A DNA stretch of 64,000 nt from Argyresthia goedartella (GCA_949825045.1 OX463808.1:24799674-24863673), one strand, 5' to 3'; positions 1 through 10,202 are shown, counted from the first letter of the stretch. Numbers and translations: made by a program. The notes: generated by a model not told the origin, from the sequence alone.

Positions 1-322
1 GTTCTTGATGGTAGGACGTACTACTTGCCTGCTTATCCCCACTGAGCACAATCCAAACTTAGAACACCGATCATTAATTAGTCGGCTGCACAAGGTACGT
101 GCCCAAAAAGGGGTTTCCCCCAATTAATCTTCATCTATCATCAGCTTACTGCATACAAATGACGTATGATAAATCCATTAGATTTCCCATAATAAAAACA
201 GGATATTTTGCTGTATAAGCTAAGAGCAGATTGTAGCATAGATAGAGCATGACTCGAACTCCCAGGTATAGCGTTTTTATTTCTCTTTTCTATCACAAAA
301 AAACAGCTAGGGAGACACTTAC
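1..322 (-). other. CadN intron (3' part of gene continues off window)
   Basis: This is sequence downstream of the donor at 322 on the CadN strand. I see no coding or repeat signal in it. The next exon should start with the end of a cadherin repeat and a DVNDNAP-type linker and must lie outside the window. Confidence 0.6.
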
Positions 323-539
323 CTCAACAGAGGTAGAAAAGCCACCAGAGTCCTCAGTGGCAGTCACTACCAGTGAATACACGTGTGGCTGCCTCAGGTC
401 TTCGAAGTCCAGCTCCTTAGCCAGCTTGACGATGCCAGACGTGGGCCCGATGTTGAAGGTCCCGGCGCCCTGGCCTTGCGCCTTCAGAGTGTATCTTATC
501 TCGCGGTCGGCGAACGACTTGGCCTTCACGGAGATTATG
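323..539 (-). CDS. CadN: Neural cadherin exon (cadherin repeat body)
   Basis: This 217-bp internal exon of N-cadherin codes for extracellular cadherin-repeat sequence of a homophilic, calcium-dependent neuronal adhesion receptor. The acceptor AG lies at 541-540 after a pyrimidine-rich tract and the donor GTAAGT starts at 322. It opens with one base that completes the aspartate codon begun in the exon at 3516-3380, then reads 72 codons and ends on a codon boundary (phase 0). The peptide begins IISVKAKSFADREIRYTL and contains the repeat hallmarks FNIGPTSGIV, LDFED and YSLVVTATED. It is nearly identical to the fly CadN sequence I recall following KKDSD. The linker and next repeat must lie beyond position 1. 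An open frame continues on both sides of the exon, but that is intron read-through. Confidence 0.93.
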
Positions 540-751
540 CTGGAATTAAGGAAACGTACAATTACACACAGCCATATTAGTTTTGAAACTAAGAGATGCT
601 GTGCAGTGTGAAACAAAGACGTCACCTACGTCGTAGACCCGAGAAAATACTTTGATTTTCGTATACCTTGGTCATGTTTTAAATTTCCGGCTTGTCATTG
701 TGTGAGTCAAAACCGCCACCATCAGAGGTGGTCGTTGAAATTTAAATATAA

Positions 752-1190
752 TAGTAGTTTATGTGACTGATACATAACGGAGGGCATTAAAACTATAGTG
801 TGGGTTCATGAAACGAGCCGAAGGCGAGTTTCGTAATAATATCACTCGAGAGTTTTAATGCCTAATTATGTACAGTTACATACACTAGTTTATCTACACA
901 CATGTCATAAGCTTGTTTGATGTGTTCAGGAACTGCATGTTCGACCGGCATTGTGGCATTGATCATTGCTCTGCACTTGTTTAGCTTTTTCAGTAGTACT
1001 AACTTCACAGACAAACTAGGGGCGGCACGCAGGCGGGCGCGTTCGAAATTTGAATGTCTTAATAATGTTGAAATATTTATACATATAATGCATCAAGTTT
1101 TACAAGTAGTACATATATCATTATGCTGGTCGTGACGTGCGGTTTTTGGATGAAGTAAAGAGGGTTTATGATACGTGTGTAGATAAAGGC
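752..1190 (+). mobile_element. MITE family A, copy 1
   Basis: This is a non-autonomous DNA-transposon-like element, one of four in the window. The core at about 889-1187 is bounded by inverted repeats beginning TTTATCTACACAC and containing CATAA and CTCTTT. A left arm at about 752-888 contains an inverted repeat built on GGCATTAAAACT and AGTTTTAATGCC. An open frame in the core (from 917, CSGTACSTGIVALIIALHLF) is present in all four copies and is probably just conserved element sequence, not a gene. Confidence 0.7.
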
Positions 1191-1674
1191 TATTATGATC
1201 ACTAATTCACATGGTGTTAGAGTTCAAAATGGAACACAACTAATTTAGAGTCTTCTTCTGGTTCTCATCTATCTCAAGAATGAAATGTAATGAAATTGTT
1301 TATTGTTTGAATGAGATGTAATTAAATTGTTTACAGATAACATGCACAGGTCCCAATTACAAAACTAAAAAGATAGAGTTAGGAGTATATGTGTTAACGT
1401 AGAATAGAAGGGATCAGAAACAACCGAACTAGTGAAAAACACTGTATCTCGCTTGTCGAAGTGCCTCTCTGACAGTTTATAGGTACATACATGTTTGACT
1501 AGCAATTCGACATATTTCTCAGTAAATTGTATGTGGTATTACAGGCGCGAAAAAACAAGTTTCAGTTTCAGGTTTCAGGTTATTTATTTATAATTGTCAA
1601 TTACAGGTCAGTCAGTCAAGTAACAAAACAAAAAATATAAAAATATAAAAGCTAACATCAAGTATGTTGGGGAT

Positions 1675-1713
1675 GATGGATTGTACGAAAAGCAGGTTTT
1701 CGTACAATCCATC
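1675..1713. repeat. Perfect hairpin, 17-bp arms
   Basis: GATGGATTGTACGAAAA at 1675-1691 pairs perfectly with 1697-1713 across the 5-base loop GCAGG. It is non-coding and lies in a CadN intron. Confidence 0.85.
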
Positions 1714-1751
1714 CTACGGTGGGTGGCTACCATACGATGTTACCCACCCAC

Positions 1752-1802
1752 CTCACCCTGCTTCTGTTCTTGTACCTTACAACAGATCAGAAGCAGGGTG
1801 AG
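1752..1802. repeat. Perfect inverted repeat, 15-bp arms
   Basis: CTCACCCTGCTTCTG at 1752-1766 pairs perfectly with 1788-1802 around a 21-base loop. It starts only 38 bp after the hairpin at 1675-1713. Confidence 0.85.
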
Positions 1803-2569
1803 TTTGTTATGTATGTATGTGCATAAAACTTATGAAAGTTATAGGCAGGGTGTGCAGCTGTGTGATAAATGGGGTGTGTTTAATGTAACTTAGCTATTGT
1901 AACGATGTATTAAGTAGCCATTCGGTTTCTTCTTAACAGGGTTTTTGTAACCACTTAGATAAGTTTGTTTTACAAGAGTTCCTATTCTAATAGAACCCTA
2001 AGAGGACCCAAAAATAGGAAAACTTTTCAGTATAGCCCAAGCTGTTTTGACGTGATAACGTCTTTAAAATCGTTTTAGTCGGGTGACATGTTCAGAAACT
2101 TGTGTCACACCAAAACCTCACGAGCGCGATCGCAGGTATAACGAGAGAGAGGCGGACCGATCTCCCGTCTCATCTCGAGCGCTGCCAGTCATTCCGTGAA
2201 ACTTGTCACGCGGAATCCTCACGAGCGGAGGCTGGCATAGCGTTCGAGTGAGTGGACCGATCTTCCGTCTCTCTCACTCTAGCGGCATACAAACCCTTTA
2301 TCACGTAAACATCTCGATCGTAAACCTACTTTACAAACAACCAATTTTTTTTTCTCATTGACACGGTATTGTATACTCGGTCCTTCCGATGAGTAGTCAG
2401 AACTGCGGGGTCAAAGATAAGCTTGCTCATAAGATAGCTTGTACCATGTATGATAGATAAAGAGGATAAGTCGAGGAAACTATTGCCCTAAAAGTATCTA
2501 CTTTGAGTATAGCTCTTTGAGCTCTCTCGAGACCCAACGTAACTATTTTGCCGGCACCACCCCAAGACG

Positions 2570-3240
2570 AAATGCATTAGGTAATTACAGACTGACAGAG
2601 AGCCTGATAAGTCTTGGGTCAGCCACGTGCCTGAGGTTTTTGAAAACGTAGATGAGTTTACGCACTCTACTAGAGACTAACTCTATGTGTTGCTTAAAAT
2701 TTAAGTTTCTATCCAGCAGAATTCCTAAACATTTAATTGTGGTGATCCTGCCAAGAACACAATAAGAGCAGTTTCAATCAGTGGGGTTTCGGCAGGTGTG
2801 GGCAAAGATCCTCAAACACGGTGCAGGTTGAGTAGATTTTAGCACCGTAAATGCCAAGTATCTCGTTTTATCTGTGTTTAACGATTATTACGTAACAATT
2901 TCGTAACGGTTAAAACTCTCCTGAGCATAGCTTAAAGTTGGAACCCATGATTTTGAAGTGAAAATGAGTATTGTGTCATCTGCATAGGAGAAGATTCTTC
3001 CATTGTGAAGTTCAGTGTCGCACAAATCATTAATTTAAATAAGGAAGAGTGTGTGACCCAGTATATTACCCTGGGGTGCAGCTTGAATCACCCTTTATAT
3101 TCACATTTTTTGACACACTGCTCTCTATTGGCTAGAGTGCCTTAAATATTTGAGTTGCATGTCGCGGATTCCCATTCGATTTGATTCCCATTGGCGGACC
3201 GTGTCAAAGGCTAGGTCGAAAAATGACATTTAATTCCCTT
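2570..3240 (-). pseudogene. Decayed non-LTR retrotransposon reverse transcriptase
   Basis: On the minus strand, pieces of a LINE reverse transcriptase can be read in order but across stops and frame changes. They are FFDLAFDTV (palm region), APQGNILGHTLFL (the PQG motif), then IFSYADDTILIF with the catalytic YADD, then TIKCLGILLDRNLNF, and SRVRKLIYVFKNLRHVADPR near the 3' end at about 2600. Motif order and spacing fit a Jockey/CR1-like non-LTR element. A stop interrupts the frame between the PQG and YADD motifs, and no endonuclease domain remains. It is an old insertion in a CadN intron, in the same orientation as the gene. Confidence 0.8.
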
Positions 3241-3379
3241 TGAAACGATACTATTAGCCTTGCGTACAGAATTGTGATAATTGTTAACTTAAATTTAACG
3301 TCGAAATCAAACTGTGAGTCACTCTTCGACACTTAAACCTAAGTTGTTTTATAACTGGGAGTAGAACCACACAACTCAC

Positions 3380-3516
3380 TCAGAGTCCTTCTTCTGGTTT
3401 TCAGCTATCTCTGCCTCGTATCCTTGCATGTAGAACTGAGGCGCTCGCTTTCCTCCGACGATGCTCAGACGCTCTTCCGGCGTGGATTGAAAACGACGCT
3501 CGTCGACACGACCGCT
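3380..3516 (-). CDS. CadN: Neural cadherin exon (repeat junction)
   Basis: This 137-bp exon has its acceptor AG at 3518-3517 and donor GTGAGT starting at 3379. It starts at phase 0 after EDQ of the previous exon, reads 45 codons (SGRVDERRFQSTPEERLSIV, then GGKRAPQFYMQGYEAEIAEN and QKKDS) and ends on GA, completed to GAC by the exon at 539. It covers the end of one cadherin repeat and the first strand of the next. The junction reads GGKRAPQF instead of the usual DxNDxxPxF calcium linker. The fly protein has the same departure, so it looks like an old feature rather than damage. Recognition rests on RRFQSTPEERLSIVGGKRAP, which I know from fly CadN. Confidence 0.94.
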
Positions 3517-4265
3517 CTGCGAATACGGGAAATGTCTGCTGTTATAAATTTCCTCATCATCATCACGATGTGTTTGGAAGCATAACATCATCAGCCACTC
3601 TGCTTACCACTGAAGGGCACTGGGAAACCTAATATATTTTGAAGCGCGGCTTACCGCTGAGCAACTGGCGCCGGAGCAACTATTTTGAAACCGGAAAATA
3701 AATCTATGCTTCCCAATGGTCATCAGTGGGGCGCAAAGTGGCTGATGATGTTATTCTTCTGAACGATTTGTCGGTATGAGCGTTTAAAATGAGCATCTGC
3801 AAGCATCTGCGACTTAAGCAGCGCTCGATTGATATCTGCGCTCGTCGCTACACAACCCGATTCTGGAGCAGCAGACACGTCGGTGCAACGACCACAAATT
3901 TTTGGAATGTATACAAAATTATAAGAAGCGTGCATTTCGAAGATGTTCTTCCAATAGTAGCCTATCATCGCCGTTGCTTAAAAACTTTGAAAGATCCATA
4001 AACCTGTATCGAGAAAAAGCTAGGCACGACGGTACAAATATATCTTATAGTCGGTTCATTTTGGTCTGGTTTTTACGTAATTTGATTTATTCATAGACGG
4101 CGTAAACCTACACAGTTGGGTGTGAGAAGTCTTCTGCATTAGTTATATGATCTGTGATGATTGAATTTTCTCTTTGGAATATTCCGGTGGAATTAGCATA
4201 GACAATCGCGACAATTATACGCCAGGAACGTCCTTGTTTAAGTCAAGATTTACGGGATTAATACC

Positions 4266-4305
4266 TACTTTGTAAGCACTGTGCTTATACAGTGCTTACA
4301 AAGTA
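4266..4305. repeat. Perfect hairpin, 17-bp arms
   Basis: TACTTTGTAAGCACTGT at 4266-4282 pairs perfectly with 4289-4305 around a 6-base loop. It is intronic with no coding context. Confidence 0.85.
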
Positions 4306-4336
4306 CGTGTTATCGGAAGTTACTACAAATAGCACA

Positions 4337-4440
4337 CACAATACTTTAATACTTTATTGCACAACATACAATATTACAGACTGGTAAATGGAAAATACTT
4401 GTAAAAAGGCGAGCTTATCTCTAACAAGAGATTTCGTCCA
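4337..4440 (-). repeat. LINE 3' tail, copy 1
   Basis: The segment contains ACTTTATTGCACA and GGCGAGCTTATCTCTAACA. In reverse complement these form the AGCTCGCC ... TGTGCAATAAAG end shared with 18975-19130, 26027-26110 and 36247-36335. This is typical of 5'-truncated insect LINE copies. No coding part is left. Confidence 0.55.
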
Positions 4441-4684
4441 GCTATATATAAACAATACTTCAATTATATTGAAGTAATGTTCATCCTACTTGCATGCTTG
4501 AATTAAAGAAGATAGTCTGATTTTTTTATGAAATAAAGTGCGTTGATTTCACCGATACCTTAAAAAATCTCTGAGTAGGGCTTACAATGTCGTCAATTTT
4601 CGGGCTAAAAAGGAGGGCGCACGTGCATTGAACAAGACCAGACTGTTGAACCAATTACCTACTGCGCGCGCATGAGGGTCTGTG

Positions 4685-4738
4685 GACGGTACTGAGAGGT
4701 GTTCATATAACTTCATATGAACACCACTCAGTACTGTC
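4685..4738. repeat. Near-perfect hairpin, 24-bp arms
   Basis: The arms at 4685-4708 and 4715-4738 match at 22 of 24 positions around a 6-base loop (AACTTC). The central arm sequence is GGTGTTCATAT. Confidence 0.8.
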
Positions 4739-5911
4739 ATTCAAATGCAGACTACGGATAGAGTTTATGGCCCTAGTATGCGCATAGGTACCACAGATTA
4801 ATATATATATATAGCATAACTCAACAGAGCGAAGCGAGCAGTCATACTAAGGACTAAAAAGTTCATTAAGTTTGTCACCACAGTTTTATTATAGGTATAC
4901 TTCTGCGAAAGGCTACTTACTTCCCTTACCTTCAGTACTTAGAGCTAGCTAAGCGTGTATTATAAATGAAAGAATAATCTTACTGTAAGTTGAGAAACCA
5001 ATTAAAAAAACCTTTACAAGAACTCAAGAGTACTCGCGCGGCATTTGAGACAGCTCTGATTTTCTTCAGTTAAGTAGTAAACAAGTATGTACCCGCTCCA
5101 GCGTAATCCATCAGAGCGGCACAAAGAAGCCGGTCTCAAATTGCCAAACAATAATGTCTCCACTCGATAAGCAATTTCACGCTCAACAAAGACACTCGAA
5201 CGTTGATGAAATTAAATTAGACACTTCACTCACTCACCCATCGGCATAACAGAGATAAACCGACAAACATAGATCCTGGTAGACTGGCGAAAAAACCTTA
5301 GATTGCGGCTGCTATCAACGGTTAACGGCATTTCGTGATTTTTACGCCACCGGGAATTTTTTAGACTAATTCGACCCCGCATGAACACGATTCTGCCAGG
5401 TTTTATTTACATTATATTATACAGTTTGGGCAGACATTATTTCTTAAGTTATTATGCCTGTTAAATAATTTATATGCAAATGTTGTAGAAAATTGAGTGC
5501 AGATATTTTTTTGCATGGACAGTTTTCTTTTATCTCTAACAGATTTGGAAAAAAACACCGCAGATCAGGTCACGTTTTGAGGGTAAAGGGGGGAAGGGAG
5601 CTGGGGAGGTGTTTACACCGGGCAGAATCATCTTCACCATAGTTGAATTAGTATAAAAAATCCTGGTAGCAAAAATTTTCACAAACTAACCATGTTTCTG
5701 TGGGAAATTTCCGCCAGTCTATGGTGGATCGATCAGTCGAACCGTCAGGACCCAAGGATATGTATGTCCATTCATGAGGGGTCATTGGACTGATATTTCT
5801 TGTCTCCAGAACGGAGGCTAATGGGTACCGCTACGATAGCCCCCTTTCACGTCAACGAGGAGGAAATGTGGTGACCTGTGGTGAATAAATACACTGTTGT
5901 TAAACACTTAC

Positions 5912-6011
5912 CTGATCTTCGGCCTTGACGTACAACACGTACTCCATATCCAGTTGGAAGGGGTCGGTACCACGAGTCCTGACCACGCCTGACCTCTCGT
6001 CGACTTCGAAT
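5912..6011 (-). CDS. CadN: Neural cadherin exon (33 codons)
   Basis: This is a 100-bp exon with acceptor AG at 6013-6012 and donor GTAAGT starting at 5911. One leading base completes the arginine codon split by the upstream intron; 33 codons follow and the exon ends at phase 0 after EDQ. The peptide FEVDERSGVVRTRGTDPFQL continues with DMEYVLYVKAEDQ. It carries the typical cadherin strands F-x-V-D-x-x-S-G-V-V and Y-V-L-Y-V-x-A-x-D. It joins directly to DRTGGR upstream and SGRVDERR downstream, which matches the order in insect CadN. A tRNA-derived SINE in the opposite orientation starts 44 bp upstream of the acceptor. Confidence 0.94.
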
Positions 6012-6054
6012 CTGAAGATCAGGATAAGACATTCGTATCGTTGAAATAAAACGA

Positions 6055-6290
6055 CGACCCGAATGGCCGAGTCGGCAGTGACCCTGCCTACGAAGCCAAG
6101 GGTCCCGGGTTCGAGTCCCGGTGGGGACAGATATTTGTTTGATGAGAACGGATGTTTGTACCCTAGTCATGGTAATTTATCTATCTAAGTATAATATTTA
6201 TCTATATAAGAATAAGTATCGTTGTCTAGTATCCAAGATACAGGGAATCCTAGTTTGTGGCTAGATCAATGTGTGTAAATAGTGGTCCGC
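6055..6290 (+). mobile_element. tRNA-derived SINE, family 1, copy 1
   Basis: The head starts CGACCCGAATGGCCGAGTCG. It holds a pol III A box (TGGCCGAGTCGG) and B box (GGTTCGAGTCC) at normal tRNA spacing, followed by a non-tRNA body with repeated TATCTATCTAAG-like motifs. The tRNA-like part will attract tRNA predictors but lacks a functional gene context. Other copies are at 23200-23454, 32732-32967 (minus) and 59224-59470. Confidence 0.85.
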
Positions 6291-6499
6291 CAAATGTGTA
6301 ATGCCGACCCATCATTTCTATGAAGTTGCGTGTTGAAATTTTCAGATCAATAGATTCGTTATTATATTGTATTCCAAATGTCGCGGACAGATGAGGCAGA
6401 CAGACGAACGAACAACATAGCTTCGCTAATAGCGTTTACTAATTTTATAAAACAGTTTGTCATAAATGCAAATTTAATAACATTTATGGATGAATGACG

Positions 6500-6720
6500 C
6501 ACAGTTTAGCCATGCCTACGAAGCTGACGGTCTTGGGTTTGAATCCCGGTAATGGCAATATTTGTGTGATGACCATGAATATTTGTTTCTTAGTCTTGGA
6601 TGTTTTCTATGTATTTACTTAAGTATTTATCTCTGTTAAATATATCGTCGTCTAGGGTTGTCGTTGTTGAGGGCCTAGTTCGATTTGTGTAAGATTGTCC
6701 TCTAATATTTATTTATGTAT
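6500..6720 (+). mobile_element. Diverged tRNA-derived SINE
   Basis: The segment CATGCCTACGAAGCTGACGG and a B-box-like GGGTTTGAATCCC resemble SINE family 1, and the body keeps a related series (GATGACCATGAATATTTG, TATTTATCT). The A box is lost. It is best read as an old copy or a sister family. Confidence 0.5.
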
Positions 6721-6721
6721 T

Positions 6722-6830
6722 TATTTACAGTGGAGTAGTTATTGAATAACAGGCTAAAAGTAGGCGTAACTGTGCTTCTGCCACCACATGTAGGAAAAAT
6801 CATGACGTTATGTTTGTTAATGACTAAATG
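6722..6830 (+). mobile_element. SINE family 3, 3' fragment
   Basis: The run containing TGGAGTAGTTATTGAATAAC and TGCTTCTGCCACCACATG matches the 3' halves of the copies at 9304-9590 and 13559-13835. The tRNA-like head is absent. Confidence 0.55.
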
Positions 6831-6957
6831 AACCATAGACAAAGGAGTTTTTTGAGTGATGCTAAATCTAGGGAACGAACTGTCCACGGGTGTCGAACCA
6901 CCCGGTCACTTTCAGGCACAGGGGAATTGATGAACGAACTGTTCTCGCCATACTAAC

Positions 6958-7159
6958 CTTCCTCCGGTCCTGTCCCTGACGATGAAGTAGTGAATGTTAT
7001 GATCCGTATCCGGATCCCGAGCTTGGAGCGTGAACACCGGCGTGTTCGGAGCGGCGTTGAGTTGGACCACAGTCTGCATCGGAAGAGGTCGGTTGATGAA
7101 GTAAGGAGGCTCGTCGTTGACATCCTTCACGTGGATTATGACGCGCTGGTTGTCAGTGT
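6958..7159 (-). CDS. CadN: Neural cadherin exon (linker and next repeat)
   Basis: This 202-bp exon has acceptor AG at 7161-7160 (AATTTCAG) and donor GTTAGT starting at 6957. It starts with two bases of a split codon, reads 66 codons and leaves AG at the end, completed to AGA (Arg) by the next exon. The peptide runs TDNQRVIIHVKDVNDEPPYF, then INRPLPMQTVVQLNAAPNTP and VFTLQARDPDTDHNIHYFIV, ending RDRTGG. KDVNDEPPYF is a calcium-binding inter-repeat linker and RDPDTD the calcium site of the next repeat. It matches the fly region after KYTDNQRVII closely. The preceding exon, expected to end just before this Thr-Asp, was not found in the window. Confidence 0.95.
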
Positions 7160-9303
7160 CTGAAATTGGTTAAAGAACACGTGACTATAAATTAGATTAC
7201 ATGATTCAGGCGCCAACAGATGAGGTTAGCACCAAGACCGTAAATATGAAGAGGCCTACACTAAATAGTGGGTGGAGGAGGCTGGAAAGACAGTGATTCA
7301 TATATATTTTGAGGTAAATTTGTTCGCTTTGACTTTGAAAACTAATTGAAATATATCTATGCTAATTAAAAATCTCCAACGGAAAATCCCTGCAGATAAA
7401 CGATTTTATCTAACCTTGACATATCACAGTACTAATGCTGCCTAAAAAATCCTAACTTCTGTAAGCTTTGATTGCGTCTAATTTGTAGGAATGAAATTGT
7501 ACAGCGTTATTAAAACGCGAGCTCGCAACTGCTCAGTCGTAGGGAGACCATGCAAATCCGCTCTTTTGTTGTGTAACGACACAGACAAAAGACGAGAAGC
7601 GTTTCCATAACATAGTCCTGCATTTCCACAGCGTCCGGCACCGTTTAAATACCGTCCCCGAAAAAATATTTATTTTCACAGGATTAACAAATAGAAATGG
7701 AGATTACGATTTTATGATAACAGACTGAAAACCGCCAGTGCGCGGGCTTTAAACTTTAGACACAAAGTTATAATGGCCGTCGGACGGCACATCAGATGAA
7801 AAGCCAGCTTAACTATTCCTAGGTTTAAGTTGAACCTGCAGGAAGAATATAAAATTGCTTCATCTACACAAAGACCTAAATAGTGGTTAATACTCTCTTA
7901 GGAACATATATACAGGTAAAGACATAGTTATACTTACATTTCAAAGCCACTGAAGAGAGGGCAGCGTGAAAGTAGATAAATCAGTATTAGTGTAAGGTAA
8001 AACAAAAAAGGATTACACATAAACTTTACGTATAACTAATAAACACAAGTGTCACAGAAACCGTCACCGCATTTCAGCATTCATTCCAACGGAAAATTTG
8101 CCCATTTCACTACGAAATAAGGACCATTCAAGTGGCCCAGATCCGGACTAAGGGTGGGTACTACTTCCGGCTATCTGCCAGTTATTGAGCCCGCAGACTG
8201 ACAAGCAAGGCGCATTATCAAACATTGCCTGCGACATCGGCCTGCCTTGCGAGGATTCGGGCAAATCCCACGAATAAACTCGAAGCTGGCTGTAATCCTA
8301 TTCAGGCTGTGTCTGGTAAGCTGCTGCCACACAGGGCTTTTGTTTGCTGACCCAAGTCTGCCTAAAATTGTGGCAAAGTGACCGTATTCCAATACGGTAT
8401 ATGACATTTGACAGTAGCTGCGGAGGTTTAACTGTGTGAGTGTGCAGATATAGGCGATACGCTATGTTATGTTATGTTGTGAGACAAAGCCGTTTGAATA
8501 TCTATTTTAAACATAGTACCGTTTTTTCGACAAACAAAATTCATTACTTTAAAAGTTAATCAAATTTACAACAATGTGAGCCCATTGCGACAGTAAATAC
8601 CCTATAGGAAGCAAGCTAAGGCCCTTCTTAGATGGTCCATTTTCGCCGAAATTTGGCAATTTTAGCTCCCGTCCAGATCAAAATATAAGCAAAATCATGA
8701 CATGACTACTACAAAAGTCATTGAAAATAGTTGTAGTACATTGAACTTCCTCTCAATAAAGCATACAACGAACCATGTGAGTGGAAGTCTGTGAAACTAA
8801 TTTCACTTAGAAACTCGAAAAAACAAAAAAACAAAAATGATTTTTTGAGACTAAGCTACTCCATAAAGACCTCCCTGGTCTTTGTGGTTTTAAGTTCGCA
8901 TGTCATCCATGACTCCGCAAAGCAGGAGTAGTCTATTTAATTTCCAAAATCGGTGGAATAACTTTCACGTTACCAAATCAAGTTCAAAGTCCCAAAAATT
9001 ATGACGGATACTGCATAATATTCGCGAGGGTTAGGCAGAATACGATTGCAAAAGGATAAAATTTCCTTGATAAAGAATAATCCCAAAATTACCTCTTGAT
9101 TTAAAGGATTTTTTTCTGATTGTGGAATTGTAATAAAGTCATGAATTCGCATAAATAATTACTCAAAAATATATCCCAAGGGCCTGATGGCAAAGCGATT
9201 TTCCAAAATTAATTTAGGTTATAAATGTTATGTCCTTAAAAAGAAAAAAGAAATATACTTAGCTTAGCTCTCATTATAATACAGAACGGAGTGCTCCGTA
9301 AAA
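7160..9303. other. No recognisable gene
   Basis: This is sequence upstream of the first visible CadN exon, probably intron. An open frame on the minus strand at 8171-8407 has no family I recognise. A short TATGTTATGTTATGTTGTGA stretch near 8463 matches the end of SINE family 3. Confidence 0.5.
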
Positions 9304-9590
9304 AGAGCTCTGTGGTCTAGTGGTTTGACGCTCGTTTTTCACGAGATGAGGGTTCAATCCGTTGGTGCCCATGTACCAATAGAATCAGTTATTTAACTTA
9401 TACCATATGGACTTCCAACAGTGACGAAAAACATCGTGAAAATACCTCCAATCTCCATAGCTTCTGCGATGGGCTAGCCCCCTGTCATGCAAAATGGAGT
9501 ATTGAATAACTGGCTACACGTGAGCACTAATGTGCCTCTGCCATCCCGTATGGGAAAAGGCGTGACGCTAAGTTATGTTATGTTGTGAGA
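9304..9590 (+). mobile_element. tRNA-derived SINE, family 3, copy 1
   Basis: The head GAGCTCTGTGGTCTAGTGGT carries a tRNA A box (TGGTCTAGTGG) and a B-box-like GGTTCAATCC. The body includes AAAACATCGTGAAAATACCT and ends near GTGACGCTAAGTTATGTTAT. It is collinear with 13559-13835. Confidence 0.75.
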
Positions 9591-10202
9591 CAACATTATT
9601 TTTGTTAACGTACTCACGTTATTATTAAGTATGTGAGACTACTAGTACGAGTGTACTGTTCTGTGCTTTAATGAAAGCTAATTAAGTGTACTACAACTAT
9701 TCCTGATTACGTTTCTCATAGAATGAGGGATTTTGCTGCGATATTATAATCCGGACGGGAGCACAACTTGAAATTGTCAAATTTCGGTAAAAATGCACCA
9801 TCTACCAGGGGCCATAGCTTGATTCCTATAGGATTCATAGAGCTGCAGGTAGGCGAATAATGTTCTTGCAAATTTAATTTAGTTTTAATGAATTGCATTT
9901 TGTTTGTCGAAAAAAGCAGTTTAGATCTTGTAGAGCAAAAACTGAAAATATATCCAAAATTTCGTAGTTTTTCGCGTGGAGCGTAGCGTGCATAAGTTTT
10001 TCGAAGTTGCAAATTTGGATTTACATTACCCTAACTGGTCCATACAACATACCAATAGTTCAGAACAATACCATGCTTTGCGTTTTTAGCCTTATAGTGA
10101 CTATTTCTACTGGGCTATTTAATGAATGCTAGAAAAAGTTATAACCTCTGATCCACCGTCTGAGGTTTACGCGAGTTGTACTATTTTTCTTTGGCCTGTG
10201 TT

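Larger units (their letters stand above)
540..3379 (-). other. CadN intron, 2840 bp
   Basis: This is an intron between the exons at 3516-3380 and 539-323, interrupting a codon after its second base. It holds a MITE (752-1190), two perfect hairpins (1675-1713 and 1752-1802) and a dead LINE (about 2570-3240). The rest (540-751, 1191-1674, 1803-2569) shows nothing I recognise. Confidence 0.85.
3517..5911 (-). other. CadN intron, 2395 bp
   Basis: This intron lies between the exons at 6011-5912 and 3516-3380 (phase 0). It contains two hairpins (4266-4305 and 4685-4738) and a LINE 3' tail (4337-4440). I see nothing else recognisable; 4441-4684 and 4740-5911 are plain AT-rich DNA. Confidence 0.85.
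6012..6957 (-). other. CadN intron, 946 bp, filled with SINEs
   Basis: This is the shortest intron of the set (phase 2). More than half of it is SINE-derived: a well-preserved copy at 6055-6290, an older relative at about 6500-6720 and a third-family fragment at about 6722-6830. Confidence 0.85.

Noticed and set aside
249..625. Open frames of 120 and 65 codons opposite the first CadN exon
   Set aside because: They are shadows of the minus-strand CadN exon; the minus strand carries the conserved cadherin peptide and splice sites.
6055..6130. Possible tRNA gene (also at 23200, 32900, 59224 and 58430)
   Set aside because: Each tRNA-like head is followed by the same non-tRNA body, so these are SINE heads.
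5847..6170. Continuous 107-codon minus frame across a CadN exon
   Set aside because: It runs through the exon in the wrong frame and into a SINE; the true frame gives the cadherin peptide.
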